The notes under the pieces were generated by a model. That model did not search any database. It was given only the letters and a program-made list of their open reading frames with translations, and was not told the origin of the DNA. 64,000 nucleotides of DNA from Lewinellaceae bacterium. GTDB taxonomy: Bacteria > Bacteroidota > Bacteroidia > Chitinophagales > Saprospiraceae. The translations under genes and the position numbers were made by a program. Location of the stretch: assembly GCA_016713985.1 (NCBI GenBank), contig JADJOD010000006.1, forward strand, positions 62,001-126,000, written 5' to 3'. This document shows, piece after piece, positions 1 through 8,638 of this stretch. The stretch's first letter is position 1; every line of letters starts with the position of its first letter.

Positions 1-1
1 T

Positions 2-235
2 TTTGGCAGCCTGATGAGCACACCCATCATCAACGAACCGCAAAGCGCCATTCTCGGCATGCACGCCATCAAGGAACGGCCCATTGCCGTGAACGGCGAG
101 GTGAAAATCCGGCCGATGATGTACCTGGCGCTCAGTTACGATCACCGGATCATCGACGGTTCCACATCGGTGACCTTCTTAGTGAAGGTGAAAAACCTGA
201 TTGAAGATCCGGTGACCCTGTTGCTCGATATTTAA
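2..235 (+). CDS. 2-oxoacid dehydrogenase E2 acyltransferase, C-terminal end (partial)
   Basis: The window opens inside this gene; the frame is open from base 2 and ends in TAA at 233-235. The visible ~77 residues are the end of the catalytic domain of a dihydrolipoamide acyltransferase. They include the segment INEPQSAILGMH and the active-site motif DHRIIDG, whose His and Asp take part in acyl transfer between lipoyl-lysine and CoA. The stretch fits the 2-oxoglutarate dehydrogenase (SucB/OdhB) type best, but without the lipoyl domains and neighbours the pyruvate or branched-chain type cannot be excluded. Methionines inside this stretch are not starts. Confidence 0.9.
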   Translation, partial: FGSLMSTPIINEPQSAILGMHAIKERPIAVNGEVKIRPMMYLALSYDHRIIDGSTSVTFLVKVKNLIEDPVTLLLDI

Positions 236-315
236 AACGGATTGCCGGTTTTGTCTGCCCGGCAACAAACACGCCGGCTGTTTTCCACGTTCTTTGCAAA
301 AAAAAGAACCCGGCC

Positions 316-1209
316 GTGCCAACCGATACTTTCCGATACTTTGCCAAACAACAGCCATTATTGTTGCTCCTGGTACTGCTTGCGCCCCCGCTGCTTTGTG
401 CCCAGGGGCCACTTGACGGGTACCTGAAGGGAAAAGGTGTACTGGACCTCGCGCCTTCGTTTTCCTTTCAGTCGGCCGCGGAATTTGCCGGTCCCGGGGG
501 CCAAACTTTTGATTTGCCGTATAAAGGCAGCATGCTCGGTTTATTTGCCGAATACGGTGTCAGCCAACGCCTGGATCTGGTGGGCACGGCAGCATATGTT
601 TTTACGGAAGCCGGCAGCGGCTTGCAGGACGGCGGTTTGTTTGTCAAATACCGCCCGTTTTATAAAGAGATTCGGGGCGGCGGCAGACTCGGGGTATTGG
701 CGGGTATCGGCGCAGGGTTCCCACTCGCCGACTATAAACCCTTGATTACCGGCGCTTTGGGTCAAAAAGCGGTAACAGTACCCTTTCGCCTGATTCTGCA
801 ATGGGAGACGCCTGCCGGCCTTTTTTTCAACGTCACGGGCGGCTACCACTGGAGACTCGATCGGCTGGATGAAAAGGATATTGCAACGATAAAAGCGGCC
901 AGGCCCGATTACCAGCCCATCGGGCCGAAAAATTTCAGCACCCTTTTATGTAAAACCGGTTTCCCCTCGAAGCATTACTACCTCGACGCCTGGGTGGAGT
1001 GGCAACACACTTCCGGCGGAGCCAATTATGTACCCGGCGTACCCGATCTGCCGCAGGCATACGGCGTGTCGTACACGCAGGCCGGGGGCACGATTTATTA
1101 TTCGGAAAGTGGAAAAAACGGCATTTACCTGAGCGGAGCTTATACATTGGCGGGGCGAAATACGAGCCGTATACTCCGCCTTACCATCGGCATGGTGGTC
1201 AAGTTGTGA
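316..1209 (+). CDS. Exported protein, probable outer-membrane protein of unknown function
   Basis: 297 residues starting at GTG 316, the only start that keeps a charged n-region before a very hydrophobic segment (about residues 14-28) ending in a LLCAQG cleavage site. The mature part is rich in Gly and aromatic residues in alternating strand-like stretches (for example LGVLAGIGAGFPL and GGTIYYSESG) and ends in a hydrophobic strand, as in transporter-like beta barrels of Bacteroidota. No specific family is recognised. It follows the E2 gene by 80 bp on the same strand. Confidence 0.6.
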   Translation: MPTDTFRYFAKQQPLLLLLVLLAPPLLCAQGPLDGYLKGKGVLDLAPSFSFQSAAEFAGPGGQTFDLPYKGSMLGLFAEYGVSQRLDLVGTAAYVFTEAGSGLQDGGLFVKYRPFYKEIRGGGRLGVLAGIGAGFPLADYKPLITGALGQKAVTVPFRLILQWETPAGLFFNVTGGYHWRLDRLDEKDIATIKAARPDYQPIGPKNFSTLLCKTGFPSKHYYLDAWVEWQHTSGGANYVPGVPDLPQAYGVSYTQAGGTIYYSESGKNGIYLSGAYTLAGRNTSRILRLTIGMVVKL

Positions 1210-1230
1210 AAAAAAACGGATAAAAGGGCT

Positions 1231-2136
1231 TTATTTCGGCAAGCGGATTTTATACGTTTTTCCCGTTTTATTGGTCATTTTACTGTCCACCAGCCAGGGA
1301 TTGTACAATTTGAGCATGCGGTAATTGGTCCCGTGTTCCCGCGCGAAGTCGCCCCAATTGGCAACCGCTTTATTCACTTCCACGGTTTTATACTCGGTCA
1401 GCGGCGGGTACAGGTGTTCTTTTTCGATGGCGTACTCGTACAGGTCCGGATGTTCCATTACTTCTTTGATCGCTACGATCCGGAACGGGTAACGCATCGT
1501 TTCATCGGCGGCTAAGTTCAGTTCGTAAAAACTTTTGGCGCGTTGTTTTTCCATTTCTTCGCCGATCCGGCCGGGGCCGCCGTTGTAGGCGGCGGCGGCC
1601 AGCGTCCAGGAGCCGAGCCGTTCTTTTTCCTTGCGCAGGTATTTGCAGGCCGCATGGGTGGCTTTTTCTAAGTGGTATCGTTCGTCCACTTCACTGTTGA
1701 CTTCCAGGCCATAACCGTCCGCAGCGCCTTTCATAAACTGCCACACGCCGCGGGCGCCTGCCGGTGAAATGGCATTGGAGAGGGCGCTTTCCGCCACCGC
1801 CAGGTATTTTAAATCATTGGGCACCCCTTCTTCCTTCAGGATAGGTTCGATGACCGGAAACAATGCATTTGCCCTTTTAACGGCAAGTATGGTCTGGGAA
1901 TGAAAATAAACGTTGCGCAGCAACTCCGCGTCGAGCCGCTGGCGAACATCCCAGTTCCCCATCGGCAATTTTTCACCGCAAAAATCGAAGTCCTTGTCCA
2001 GATTGATCGAACGGATGACCTGCTCGGGAGAAGAGACTTTTTCACCGTCGCCCTTAAAGGAAGAAGCGAAAAACAATCCAAGCATTGCGGCAAAAAACAC
2101 ATTGGAAATCAGGAGTATACGCACATTTTTGGACAT
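1231..2136 (-). CDS. Membrane-anchored lytic transglycosylase (SLT domain, MltD-like)
   Basis: About 301 residues from ATG 2136 (MSKNVRILL); an ATG at 2142 is equally possible and the reading frame extends to 2199. A single N-terminal hydrophobic segment anchors or exports the protein. The SLT domain carries the catalytic glutamate in LAVAESAL, followed by GARGVWQFM and AAAYNGGPGRI, the standard GEWQ/AYNGG landmarks of family 1 transglycosylases. These cleave the MurNAc-GlcNAc bond to form 1,6-anhydro ends. No LysM repeat is present, unlike full-length MltD; the C-terminal ~70 residues end in a basic tail (TYKIRLPK) and may be a short binding region. It probably acts in cell-wall turnover. 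Confidence 0.88.
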   Translation of the reverse strand: MSKNVRILLISNVFFAAMLGLFFASSFKGDGEKVSSPEQVIRSINLDKDFDFCGEKLPMGNWDVRQRLDAELLRNVYFHSQTILAVKRANALFPVIEPILKEEGVPNDLKYLAVAESALSNAISPAGARGVWQFMKGAADGYGLEVNSEVDERYHLEKATHAACKYLRKEKERLGSWTLAAAAYNGGPGRIGEEMEKQRAKSFYELNLAADETMRYPFRIVAIKEVMEHPDLYEYAIEKEHLYPPLTEYKTVEVNKAVANWGDFAREHGTNYRMLKLYNPWLVDSKMTNKTGKTYKIRLPK

Positions 2137-2247
2137 TTCCATAATCGAAGGCTTTGAAAAACAATCTAACAAAGATAACGAAAAAACAGTCGGGTACATT
2201 CACTCCGGCGACTGCTTTTAACTTATAAGTAATTGGCATTAAGGAAC

Positions 2248-3588
2248 TCAAAACGCCAGCGCGGCGCCGGCGCGTAAATTGATCGCCGGCGAATTTTTTA
2301 GCGAAAACGCATTCAGCAGGTTGTCCGAGAGCAGATATAACTGAACGGGCCCAGGGGTCACCGCCACGTGAAAACCCAGGTTGGACGACGAACGGCTGTT
2401 GGCGCTGTACATCGCCCCCAGCGACAACCAGCGGGCGGGAAGCCAGCGTACATTGACCCCCACCGCAGTGTTTGTGCGGTTATTGGTATCCTGGAAATAG
2501 GCATTGAGGCCGAAATGCCATTTTTCCGAAAATTTGTACGTCGCGCCGGCTAAAACGCGCAAAGGCAGGGTGGACTGAAAGGTTTCGGAGGTTTTTTGGA
2601 ACTGAAAAATGTCATTCAGGGTATCCAGTTTGTCTTCAAAATCAATGTCATCCGAGCCGTTGATGATATCCGTGCCGGGGAACGTACCGCCTTCGTAGGT
2701 ATATTGGTTCTTGCTGGAAAACAGGTTCGCGTTTTTTTCCCAGGTGATGACGCCGCCAAGGTTGAGTATTGCAGCATTGACAGACAGGCGTTCGGAAAGT
2801 TTGGCCTGAATTCCCAGGTCGAACGCGACCCCGCTGTTGTCGAAGGAGGCTTTTTTGCCAAAAGAACTGGTTACAAAATCAAAACCCAGTCCCGCCGTAT
2901 CAATCGCCGAGATGATTGATGAGGAGTGAAAGGCATAGTCGGTGGTCAGCGTCAGCTGGTAAATATCCGGATCCGTGTAAACGCGCATCGTATTACGCCC
3001 GGGCTCCGTGATCAGGGCGCTCACACCCGTCAGAAATTTGACCCGCGCCCCGAGGGTAAAATTGCCAAGGCGCCGTGAAATACCTGCATTCCATTCCTGC
3101 CAGTCAAATATATCCGTTTGCGGGCCAATTTCAAGCGTTTCCCCCACATAAGGCGCGTTGCCGTTCCAAAGCACTTCCGCCAGGTCTTTGGGATAATTTA
3201 CCCAACCGCTTAATACGATGGCATGCCCGAGTTGCAGTGCCCATTTATCGTCGCGCGAGCGAAGACCGAGTGAAAAGGTCTCTATGCGCTGATCAAAATA
3301 AACTTCATTTTCAGGCTCCAGTTTGCCGATCACATTGCCAAGGTCAATGATCGTGCGGTCTCCGTCCTTGCGCAAAATATCGTTGTAGGTGATATCGCCG
3401 GAATGTGCGGCGTCCAACGAATAACCCGGCAGTCCGATGGCAAAACGTTTGCCTTCCGGGAAAAAGGCGGGGTTCACACTGCCGGCATGCCAGAGATCCG
3501 GCAAGGTATGGAGCATCAGTTCCTGCTGCGCGTTCAGGCCCGAAGCAAGCAGGATGCAGAACAATGAGAGTTTATATTTAGATAACAT
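2248..3588 (-). CDS. DUF5723-type outer-membrane protein
   Basis: 446 residues with a clear signal peptide (LLASGLNAQ). The N-terminal LPDLWHAGSVNPAFFPEGKR segment resembles the conserved start of DUF5723/PorP-like barrels ('NPA' motif after the signal). The remainder is repeated amphipathic strands (ALQLGHAIVLSG, NLGFHVAVTPG) ending in GAALAF, with the terminal Phe typical of barrel proteins. It lies 14 bp downstream of the lipoprotein gene on the same strand, so the two are likely co-transcribed and may form a surface pair. The function is unknown. Confidence 0.72.
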   Translation of the reverse strand: MLSKYKLSLFCILLASGLNAQQELMLHTLPDLWHAGSVNPAFFPEGKRFAIGLPGYSLDAAHSGDITYNDILRKDGDRTIIDLGNVIGKLEPENEVYFDQRIETFSLGLRSRDDKWALQLGHAIVLSGWVNYPKDLAEVLWNGNAPYVGETLEIGPQTDIFDWQEWNAGISRRLGNFTLGARVKFLTGVSALITEPGRNTMRVYTDPDIYQLTLTTDYAFHSSSIISAIDTAGLGFDFVTSSFGKKASFDNSGVAFDLGIQAKLSERLSVNAAILNLGGVITWEKNANLFSSKNQYTYEGGTFPGTDIINGSDDIDFEDKLDTLNDIFQFQKTSETFQSTLPLRVLAGATYKFSEKWHFGLNAYFQDTNNRTNTAVGVNVRWLPARWLSLGAMYSANSRSSSNLGFHVAVTPGPVQLYLLSDNLLNAFSLKNSPAINLRAGAALAF

Positions 3589-3602
3589 TGATTTTGAATA
3601 AG

Positions 3603-5301
3603 TTAGAAAGTAAAATAAGGGAAACGGTCATAATGTCTCAAAGGGTTGATAACTTTGATTGGTTGGTGAATGTTGGAGGTGGTTGGAAATGGCAATTGCC
3701 TTTTCGGCTCAAAATACCGGGTTTTTAAACCCTCCGTGAGTCCCATTTTACCGTGTTTCACAGTTGTCTGGTTGTTTGCCAGAAGTTTTACGGGCACACT
3801 GCCGTTTTGAGCCGTGGTGAATGCCGTTTTCAGGAACGCTTTTTTGGACGCGCGCACCCGGTCGAAACGTTCGGAAGACATCGGGACAAATTGCTCCGTA
3901 CGGGTAATTCCGGTGGCGATTCCTTCACTGTTGACGGGCGCCGCTTCCATGATAAACCGCGGCAAACCGGTAAAGAGTGAATCAATCCTGTTGTCGTTGT
4001 CGTCCAGGAAGTACATCTGCAATGTCGTGGCAATGGGGGTGCCGTTTTCCGTGACGAGTTTAAATTCCACCGATTCAATATCTGCGGTGTCGATATCGCC
4101 GAAATCGCCAAAGTTGAGGTCGAGGGTTTGTTCGGCGCCAAAGTTTTTAGCCGAACCTTCCAGCAGGAGTTCGACACGCATGGCTAAACTGATGATACTG
4201 CTATCCGTCAGAAAACCGATGATGTTCGGGTCGTTCAGAGCATTTGAAATGCCGTCAACTTCATAAATCAGGCGGGTCGGCTGGGCATTAAAAATATCGG
4301 CAATGTTTGAATTATTCTCATCCAGAAAAATGTCGGTGTATTTGGTTTGCCCCACTTCGCCGGCGGCAAAGGATGGATAGTTAAAATCGACGGTGCTATC
4401 CGTAAATGCCGTACTTACTAAGGGTATTTCTTCGCCATTTTGACCGATAAAACTCAGATACTTGATTTTGCCCCGTGTCGGAAATCCCCAGGAATTGGAA
4501 ATACGCATCGTCACCTGGGGGTTTTTGATTTTTACGTCACCCACCAGGTCCGTCTGGTTGATATCGATCTCGATGGTGTCGCGCACCAGCGCATACTCCT
4601 GGTAGCCCCAAAAGCCCTCCAGGTAACTGAATTCGAGGTTTTCAAAAGCCACATAAATGCCCGGGATGCCCGGCGAAAGTTCCACTTTTACGCGGTCGCC
4701 GTTGGGTTTGTACGCTTCGTAAACAAATTGAAGGGTATTGCTGCTGGACTGAAGGATGTATCCGGTCACGTCGATCGGCGGCGAGGTGAAGGTGCTGAGT
4801 GGATTGGCCACAAAAGGATATTCAAACTCAACGCCGTCTTTGGTCATTTGCGGGATCCGGAGTTTCCCGGTCAGGGTTTCGCCGGTGACATTAAATATTG
4901 TCATACCGATGCGGCCCTTCGTCAGGTCGGCCCTGAAAATGGTCACCCCGTCGATCGTATCGATCGGCGAACTGGAGATGGTATCGGTAAGTGGGAAAAG
5001 TCCTCCGGTAAAATCTTCAAATATGTCGGAGGCTGGTTTTTCCACCACATCACCCGTGTAATACAGGGTCATGGTGTTGTCCGGGTTCACCAGCAGGGTA
5101 TCGCCGGAAAGCGTATCGTGCAACACTTTGAACATCAGGTCTTTCATGTTGATGGACGTGGTAAAAAGCGGGAAAGCAAACTCTGCCGAATGGTCGGCTA
5201 TCTGCGTATCTTCGAAATCATTTTTATTGCAGGCCGGAATAGAAAACGCCGAGCAGGAGGATTGCCGGCGCAAAAAAGCGCAGCAGTTGTTTATAGTGCA
5301 T
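3603..5301 (-). CDS. Large lipoprotein of unknown function, signal peptide frameshifted
   Basis: The long open frame covers 5273-3603 but begins only at a TTG inside the signal region. ATG 5301 opens a lipoprotein signal (MHYKQLLRFFAPAILLLG) in another frame. Removing one A from the AAAA run at 5243-5246 joins the two and yields a lipobox-like SIPAC followed by NKND. The mature ~540 residues are beta-rich with repeated 'ID(T)I' and 'VDFNYPSF' strands; no known family is recognised. It lies just upstream of the DUF5723-like barrel and may be its surface partner. The frameshift may be a consensus error. Confidence 0.6.
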
Positions 5302-5354
5302 CGATAGGTAATTATTTGGTGAATGCAGATAACGAAGGCAGGCGTTGCAAAATT

Positions 5355-6254
5355 CTAAAAACTAAAGCCAACACTGGCCTGAATAGCAAAATTTTTATCC
5401 TTGTCGTTGCGATAAATCAGGGTGCCGTCCTCATTGACACGGGCTTTGGACAGGTCCGCCGCATCATTCGTAATATCGGCCATTCCGTATTGAATACGAA
5501 AGCCGGCGTACAGGGAACTGCTCAGATAATAGGATACACCACCGGTAAGTCCGTAATCAAGTCCTTTGTAAAGGGTGCCTTTATCTTCCGGGTAATCGTA
5601 ATAAGCGCCGAGTGTTTTGGGCAATTCCAGCGATACGCCGTCTACCAGCGCGATCACCTCCTGGGCATTATCTCCCTTGCCCGGATCATCCTTGCGGTAA
5701 TTATGATTGATGTTGAACACCAGTTCTTTTGAATCGTTGTCGCTTTTGTTGATGATGTCGTTCTGTTTCGGAATGGTTTTTCCGGAATATCGCAACGAGC
5801 CGTCGCCGATTGAGCCGACGAGAAAACTGACATAAGCACCCGCAGAAAGTTCAAAATCGCCGAAACGGGCGACTCCCATAAGTGGAAAATCGAGGTACGA
5901 ATTATTGATATTGATCAGGTACCGGGAATTGCCGGTGCTTACCACGCTGCTGGTTCCGTTGCGAAAAACCCGGTATGATTGGCCGTCAAAGGTATATTTC
6001 GCGCCTTTTTTGGAATACAACAATTCGGCACGCATGCTGTAATTATCGGTAAAATGATAGGAAAACGTGGCTCCGATGTGAAAACCGGTCACATTTTTCC
6101 AGGTTTCCAGGTCGGCGCCGGCATCGTTTGTTTCGGAAGGACTGTTGAAATGGGCAAAGTTCAACCCGGTTTTAAAACCGTAGCGAATCTGGGCGTTTAA
6201 TGCAGCAGCAGTAACAGTAAGCAACAAAATCGCAAAAACGTGTTTTAACTTCAT
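5355..6254 (-). CDS. Outer-membrane beta-barrel protein (PorT/OMP_b-brl_2 type)
   Basis: About 299 residues from ATG 6254 (MKLKHVFAILLL...LNAQ), chosen over upstream codons because it starts exactly at a signal peptide and sits 40 bp below a promoter-like TATTTTTG box. The mature part opens with RYGFKTGLNFAHF, the usual first strand of PorT-like eight-stranded barrels, contains GFHIGATFSYHF and YSMRAELLYSKKGAKYTF, and ends in FAIQASVGFSF with a terminal Phe. A ~60-residue insertion rich in Asp and Asn (about residues 160-220) is likely an extracellular loop. The precise role is unknown. Confidence 0.78.
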   Translation of the reverse strand: MKLKHVFAILLLTVTAAALNAQIRYGFKTGLNFAHFNSPSETNDAGADLETWKNVTGFHIGATFSYHFTDNYSMRAELLYSKKGAKYTFDGQSYRVFRNGTSSVVSTGNSRYLININNSYLDFPLMGVARFGDFELSAGAYVSFLVGSIGDGSLRYSGKTIPKQNDIINKSDNDSKELVFNINHNYRKDDPGKGDNAQEVIALVDGVSLELPKTLGAYYDYPEDKGTLYKGLDYGLTGGVSYYLSSSLYAGFRIQYGMADITNDAADLSKARVNEDGTLIYRNDKDKNFAIQASVGFSF

Positions 6255-6293
6255 AATCAAAGGTTTGTGTTCAGTTCGTAATAATAGCGCCGG

Positions 6294-6301
6294 CAAAAAT
6301 A
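6294..6301 (-). promoter_or_regulatory. Bacteroidota-type -7 box for the PorT-like gene
   Basis: The minus strand reads TATTTTTG, matching TAnnTTTG, 40 bp upstream of the start at 6254. No clear -33 TTTG is visible. It is divergent from the paaB promoter. Confidence 0.45.
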
Positions 6302-6343
6302 CGGCTTTCCCGCACTGTTTGTTTTCATTCCTGCTTCGCTTCC

Positions 6344-6373
6344 TTGTCGCAAGGTCCGACTTTTTTACCTTTG
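6344..6373 (+). promoter_or_regulatory. Promoter of paaBC
   Basis: TTG at 6344-6346, a 19-bp spacer, then TACCTTTG at 6366-6373, a good match to the Bacteroidota -33/-7 consensus (TTTG, 17-23 bp, TAnnTTTG). The paaB ATG follows 72 bp downstream. A promoter directly before paaB implies that paaA is not part of this transcript. Confidence 0.6.
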
Positions 6374-6445
6374 CACCGTATTGGCAATAAAACGCGGCCG
6401 GTATCCGGCTTGCTGCCTTCTTTTCACTCATTAAGACGCTCGCGT

Positions 6446-6724
6446 ATGAAAGACTGGCCGCTTTGGGAAATATTTATCCGTTCGAAACAAGGGCTCAGCC
6501 ACAAACACGTCGGCAGTCTGCACGCCGCCGATGCACAAATGGCCCTCGAAAACGCCCGCGACGTCTATTGCCGCCGCAACGAAGGCATCAGTATCTGGGT
6601 CGTCGAATCGGCTCATATCCACGCTTCCACCGAAGATCCCGAAGCCTTTTTCGACCCCGCCAACGATAAAGTATATCGCCACCCCACTTTTTATGACCTC
6701 CCCGACGAGGTCAAACACATGTAA
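6446..6724 (+). CDS. paaB: Phenylacetyl-CoA 1,2-epoxidase subunit PaaB
   Basis: 92 residues from ATG 6446, which begins MKDWPLWEIFIRSKQG, the canonical PaaB start; the frame extends upstream without a plausible start. Conserved pieces are WEIFIRSKQGLSHKHVGSLHA, DAQMALENARDVYCRR and SIWVV. PaaB is the small structural subunit of the PaaABCE multicomponent oxygenase, which converts phenylacetyl-CoA to its ring-1,2-epoxide. It is followed by a hairpin-forming repeat and paaC. paaA, the di-iron catalytic subunit that normally precedes paaB, is absent here. Confidence 0.95.
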   Translation: MKDWPLWEIFIRSKQGLSHKHVGSLHAADAQMALENARDVYCRRNEGISIWVVESAHIHASTEDPEAFFDPANDKVYRHPTFYDLPDEVKHM

Positions 6725-6730
6725 TACTGC

Positions 6731-6812
6731 GGTTTGAGGGTTTGAGGGTTTCAAGGTTTCAGGGGGCACATCACAACCCTGAAACCTTGAAACCCTCAAA
6801 TCCTCAAACCCC
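6731..6812 (+). repeat. Inverted pair of 8-bp tandem arrays between paaB and paaC
   Basis: Several copies of GAGGGTTT or CAAGGTTT on the left are followed by an ~11-bp spacer and the complementary arm (AACCCTGAAACC type). Transcribed RNA could fold into a stem of about 30 bp inside the paa operon. The same unit recurs at 20115-20222 and 27406-27513. Confidence 0.85.
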
Positions 6813-6823
6813 GAAAACGGAAG

Positions 6824-7573
6824 ATGAATACTACTTTTGAATATCTGATCCGCCTCGGCGACAACGCCCTCATCCTTTCCCAACGCCTCGGCGAATGGTG
6901 CGGCCACGGCCCCGTGCTCGAACAGGATATCGCCATGACCAATATCGCGCTCGACCTGCTCGGCCAGGCGCGTATGTTGCTGACGTATGCGGGCCAACTG
7001 GAAGGGAAAGGGCAATCGGAAGACGATCTGGCCTATTTTCGCGACGCCCACCAGTTTCGGAACGCCCTGCTGGTGGAGCAACCCAACGAGGATTGGGCTT
7101 ATACCATTGTGCGCCAGTTCTTTTTCGATACCTTCAGTTATTTCAACTACCAGGCGCTGTTGCAAAGCCGCGACGAACACCTGGCAGGTATTGCCGAAAA
7201 AGCGATCAAGGAAGTCACCTACCACCTCCGCTATTCCTCCGAGTGGATGGTCCGCCTGGGCGACGGCACGGAAACCAGCCGGGAAAAAATGCAAACCGCC
7301 GTAAACGATCTTTGGGCCTTCAGCGGCGAACTCACTACACCCGACGAAACCGATCGCCTTGCCGCCGAATCGGGCGTGGGCGCCGACTTGCTGAAAATCA
7401 AACCATTATGGGAACAGAAGGTAGCCTCCATCCTGGAGGAAGCCACGCTGAAACAACCCGAAAACATCTGGATGCAACGTGGCGGCAAACAAGGGCGGCA
7501 CAGCGAACACCTTGGCTTTATCCTGGCGGAGATGCAGCATATGCAGCGGACTTATCCGGGGAATGAGTGGTAG
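6824..7573 (+). CDS. paaC: Phenylacetyl-CoA 1,2-epoxidase subunit PaaC
   Basis: 249 residues, normal family length. It opens with a ferritin-like helix (YLIRLGDNALILSQRLGEWCGHGP) followed by DIAMTNIALDLLGQAR, then ANEDWAYTIVRQFFFDTF and VTYHLRYSSEWMVRLGDGT. PaaC is the non-catalytic, ferritin-fold partner of PaaA. It ends in HLGFILAEMQHMQR, as in family members. The next gene is convergent, so the paaD and paaE genes that commonly follow are not here either. Confidence 0.95.
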   Translation: MNTTFEYLIRLGDNALILSQRLGEWCGHGPVLEQDIAMTNIALDLLGQARMLLTYAGQLEGKGQSEDDLAYFRDAHQFRNALLVEQPNEDWAYTIVRQFFFDTFSYFNYQALLQSRDEHLAGIAEKAIKEVTYHLRYSSEWMVRLGDGTETSREKMQTAVNDLWAFSGELTTPDETDRLAAESGVGADLLKIKPLWEQKVASILEEATLKQPENIWMQRGGKQGRHSEHLGFILAEMQHMQRTYPGNEW

Positions 7574-7580
7574 CGCCACA

Positions 7581-8630
7581 CTATACTTTTACCCCCTCCC
7601 CCAACAATTTCAAGGTTCCCGCTTCCGTATCCAGGCTCGCCGAAACGCCGTAAGGGAAAGTCGCCTGGTGCTCCACGTGCCCGAACGGGAGTCCGTATAA
7701 AACGGGCATGCCCAGTCCTCCAAGGCAGCTGCGCAGGGTTTCGGCTAAGGACAGTGACGGCCCCTCTCCTTTGGGCTGACAGCCGGAAAAAACGCCGAGC
7801 GCGATACCTGCGGCTTTTTTGAGGTCGGTAGCCTGCAGCAGGTGCGTCAGCATCCGGTCGATGCGGTAGGGCTGTTCGCCCACATCCTCGATAAAAACCA
7901 TTTTTCCGCGAAAAGAAGGCGAATACGGGGTGCCGCACAAAGCCGCCAGCAGCGAAAGGTTGCCGCCGGTCAGGGTTCCCTGCGAACGGCCGGGCGTAAT
8001 AACAAAAGGCCGGAACTCTTCTCCCGGCAAAGTATCCGTTGTCCCGGGTATCCGGATCGAATATTCCGGAACCGGCTCCATCAGGGCGGCGCGAAAATGC
8101 GCGAGGGTGTTTTCCGGAAAATCCGCTGCTGCAACGGGACCGTGAAAAGTAACCAGCCCGGTTTTGGCGTGGATGGCTAAATGCAGGGCCGTCACGTCGC
8201 TGTAACCGATAAACGGCTTCGGGTTCCGGCGGATCAGGTCGTAATCAACGTCGGGTAACAAACGGGTGCAGCCGTATCCGCCGCGGATACACCATACCGC
8301 ATCCACCTCCGGGTCGCTGAATGCCCGGTGCAGATCAGCCAGGCGTTGTTCGTCCGTTCCGGCCAGATACCCGTTTTGGGCATGCAGGTTGTTGCATTCT
8401 TTGACAAGAAACCCCAGTTTGGAAAAATTCGCGCGGGCATTTGCCAGTTTTTCCGCCGAAAAAGGGCTGGCTGGCGCAATCAGCGCAATCGTTGCCCCCG
8501 GGCGCAACCTGGCGGGTCGCAGCAGGCGGGGTTTTTCAGAAAATAGTTTTTCCGGCATAGGAAGATTCAGCGAAAAACCCGAAACAACTGCCGCCAGACC
8601 CGTTTTTTGAAAAAAATCACGTCTCCGCAC
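7581..8630 (-). CDS. LD-carboxypeptidase (peptidase S66, LdcA-like) with a possible twin-arginine signal
   Basis: About 349 residues if started at GTG 8630, only 8 bp after the stop of the upstream gene; in-frame ATGs at 8693 and 8675 lie inside that gene and are less likely. The N-terminus VRRRDFFQKTGLAAVVSGF resembles a Tat signal (RRxFF). S66 landmarks: the nucleophile in GYSDVTAL, FHGPV, GGNLSLLAALCGTPY and EDVGEQPYRIDRMLTHL, with a late His in FGHVEHQATFPYG completing the Ser-Glu-His triad. Family members cleave the L,D bond of tetrapeptides during murein recycling. Export would be unusual for the E. coli-type cytosolic enzyme, but lipoprotein or Tat forms occur in Bacteroidota. Confidence 0.88.
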   Translation of the reverse strand: MRRRDFFQKTGLAAVVSGFSLNLPMPEKLFSEKPRLLRPARLRPGATIALIAPASPFSAEKLANARANFSKLGFLVKECNNLHAQNGYLAGTDEQRLADLHRAFSDPEVDAVWCIRGGYGCTRLLPDVDYDLIRRNPKPFIGYSDVTALHLAIHAKTGLVTFHGPVAAADFPENTLAHFRAALMEPVPEYSIRIPGTTDTLPGEEFRPFVITPGRSQGTLTGGNLSLLAALCGTPYSPSFRGKMVFIEDVGEQPYRIDRMLTHLLQATDLKKAAGIALGVFSGCQPKGEGPSLSLAETLRSCLGGLGMPVLYGLPFGHVEHQATFPYGVSASLDTEAGTLKLLGEGVKV

Positions 8631-8638
8631 GGCTGAAT

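Noticed and set aside
286..310. Terminator after the E2 gene
   Set aside because: A short GTTCTTT/AAAGAAC stem is visible, but the T-tract is missing in the transcribed direction and the next gene's start overlaps it closely.
4440..5732. Long plus-strand open frame opposite the lipoprotein gene
   Set aside because: It is antisense to a gene with a signal and conserved downstream partner, and its translation has no domain features; also applies to similar antisense frames at 13601-14752, 15821-17089 and 28575-29783.
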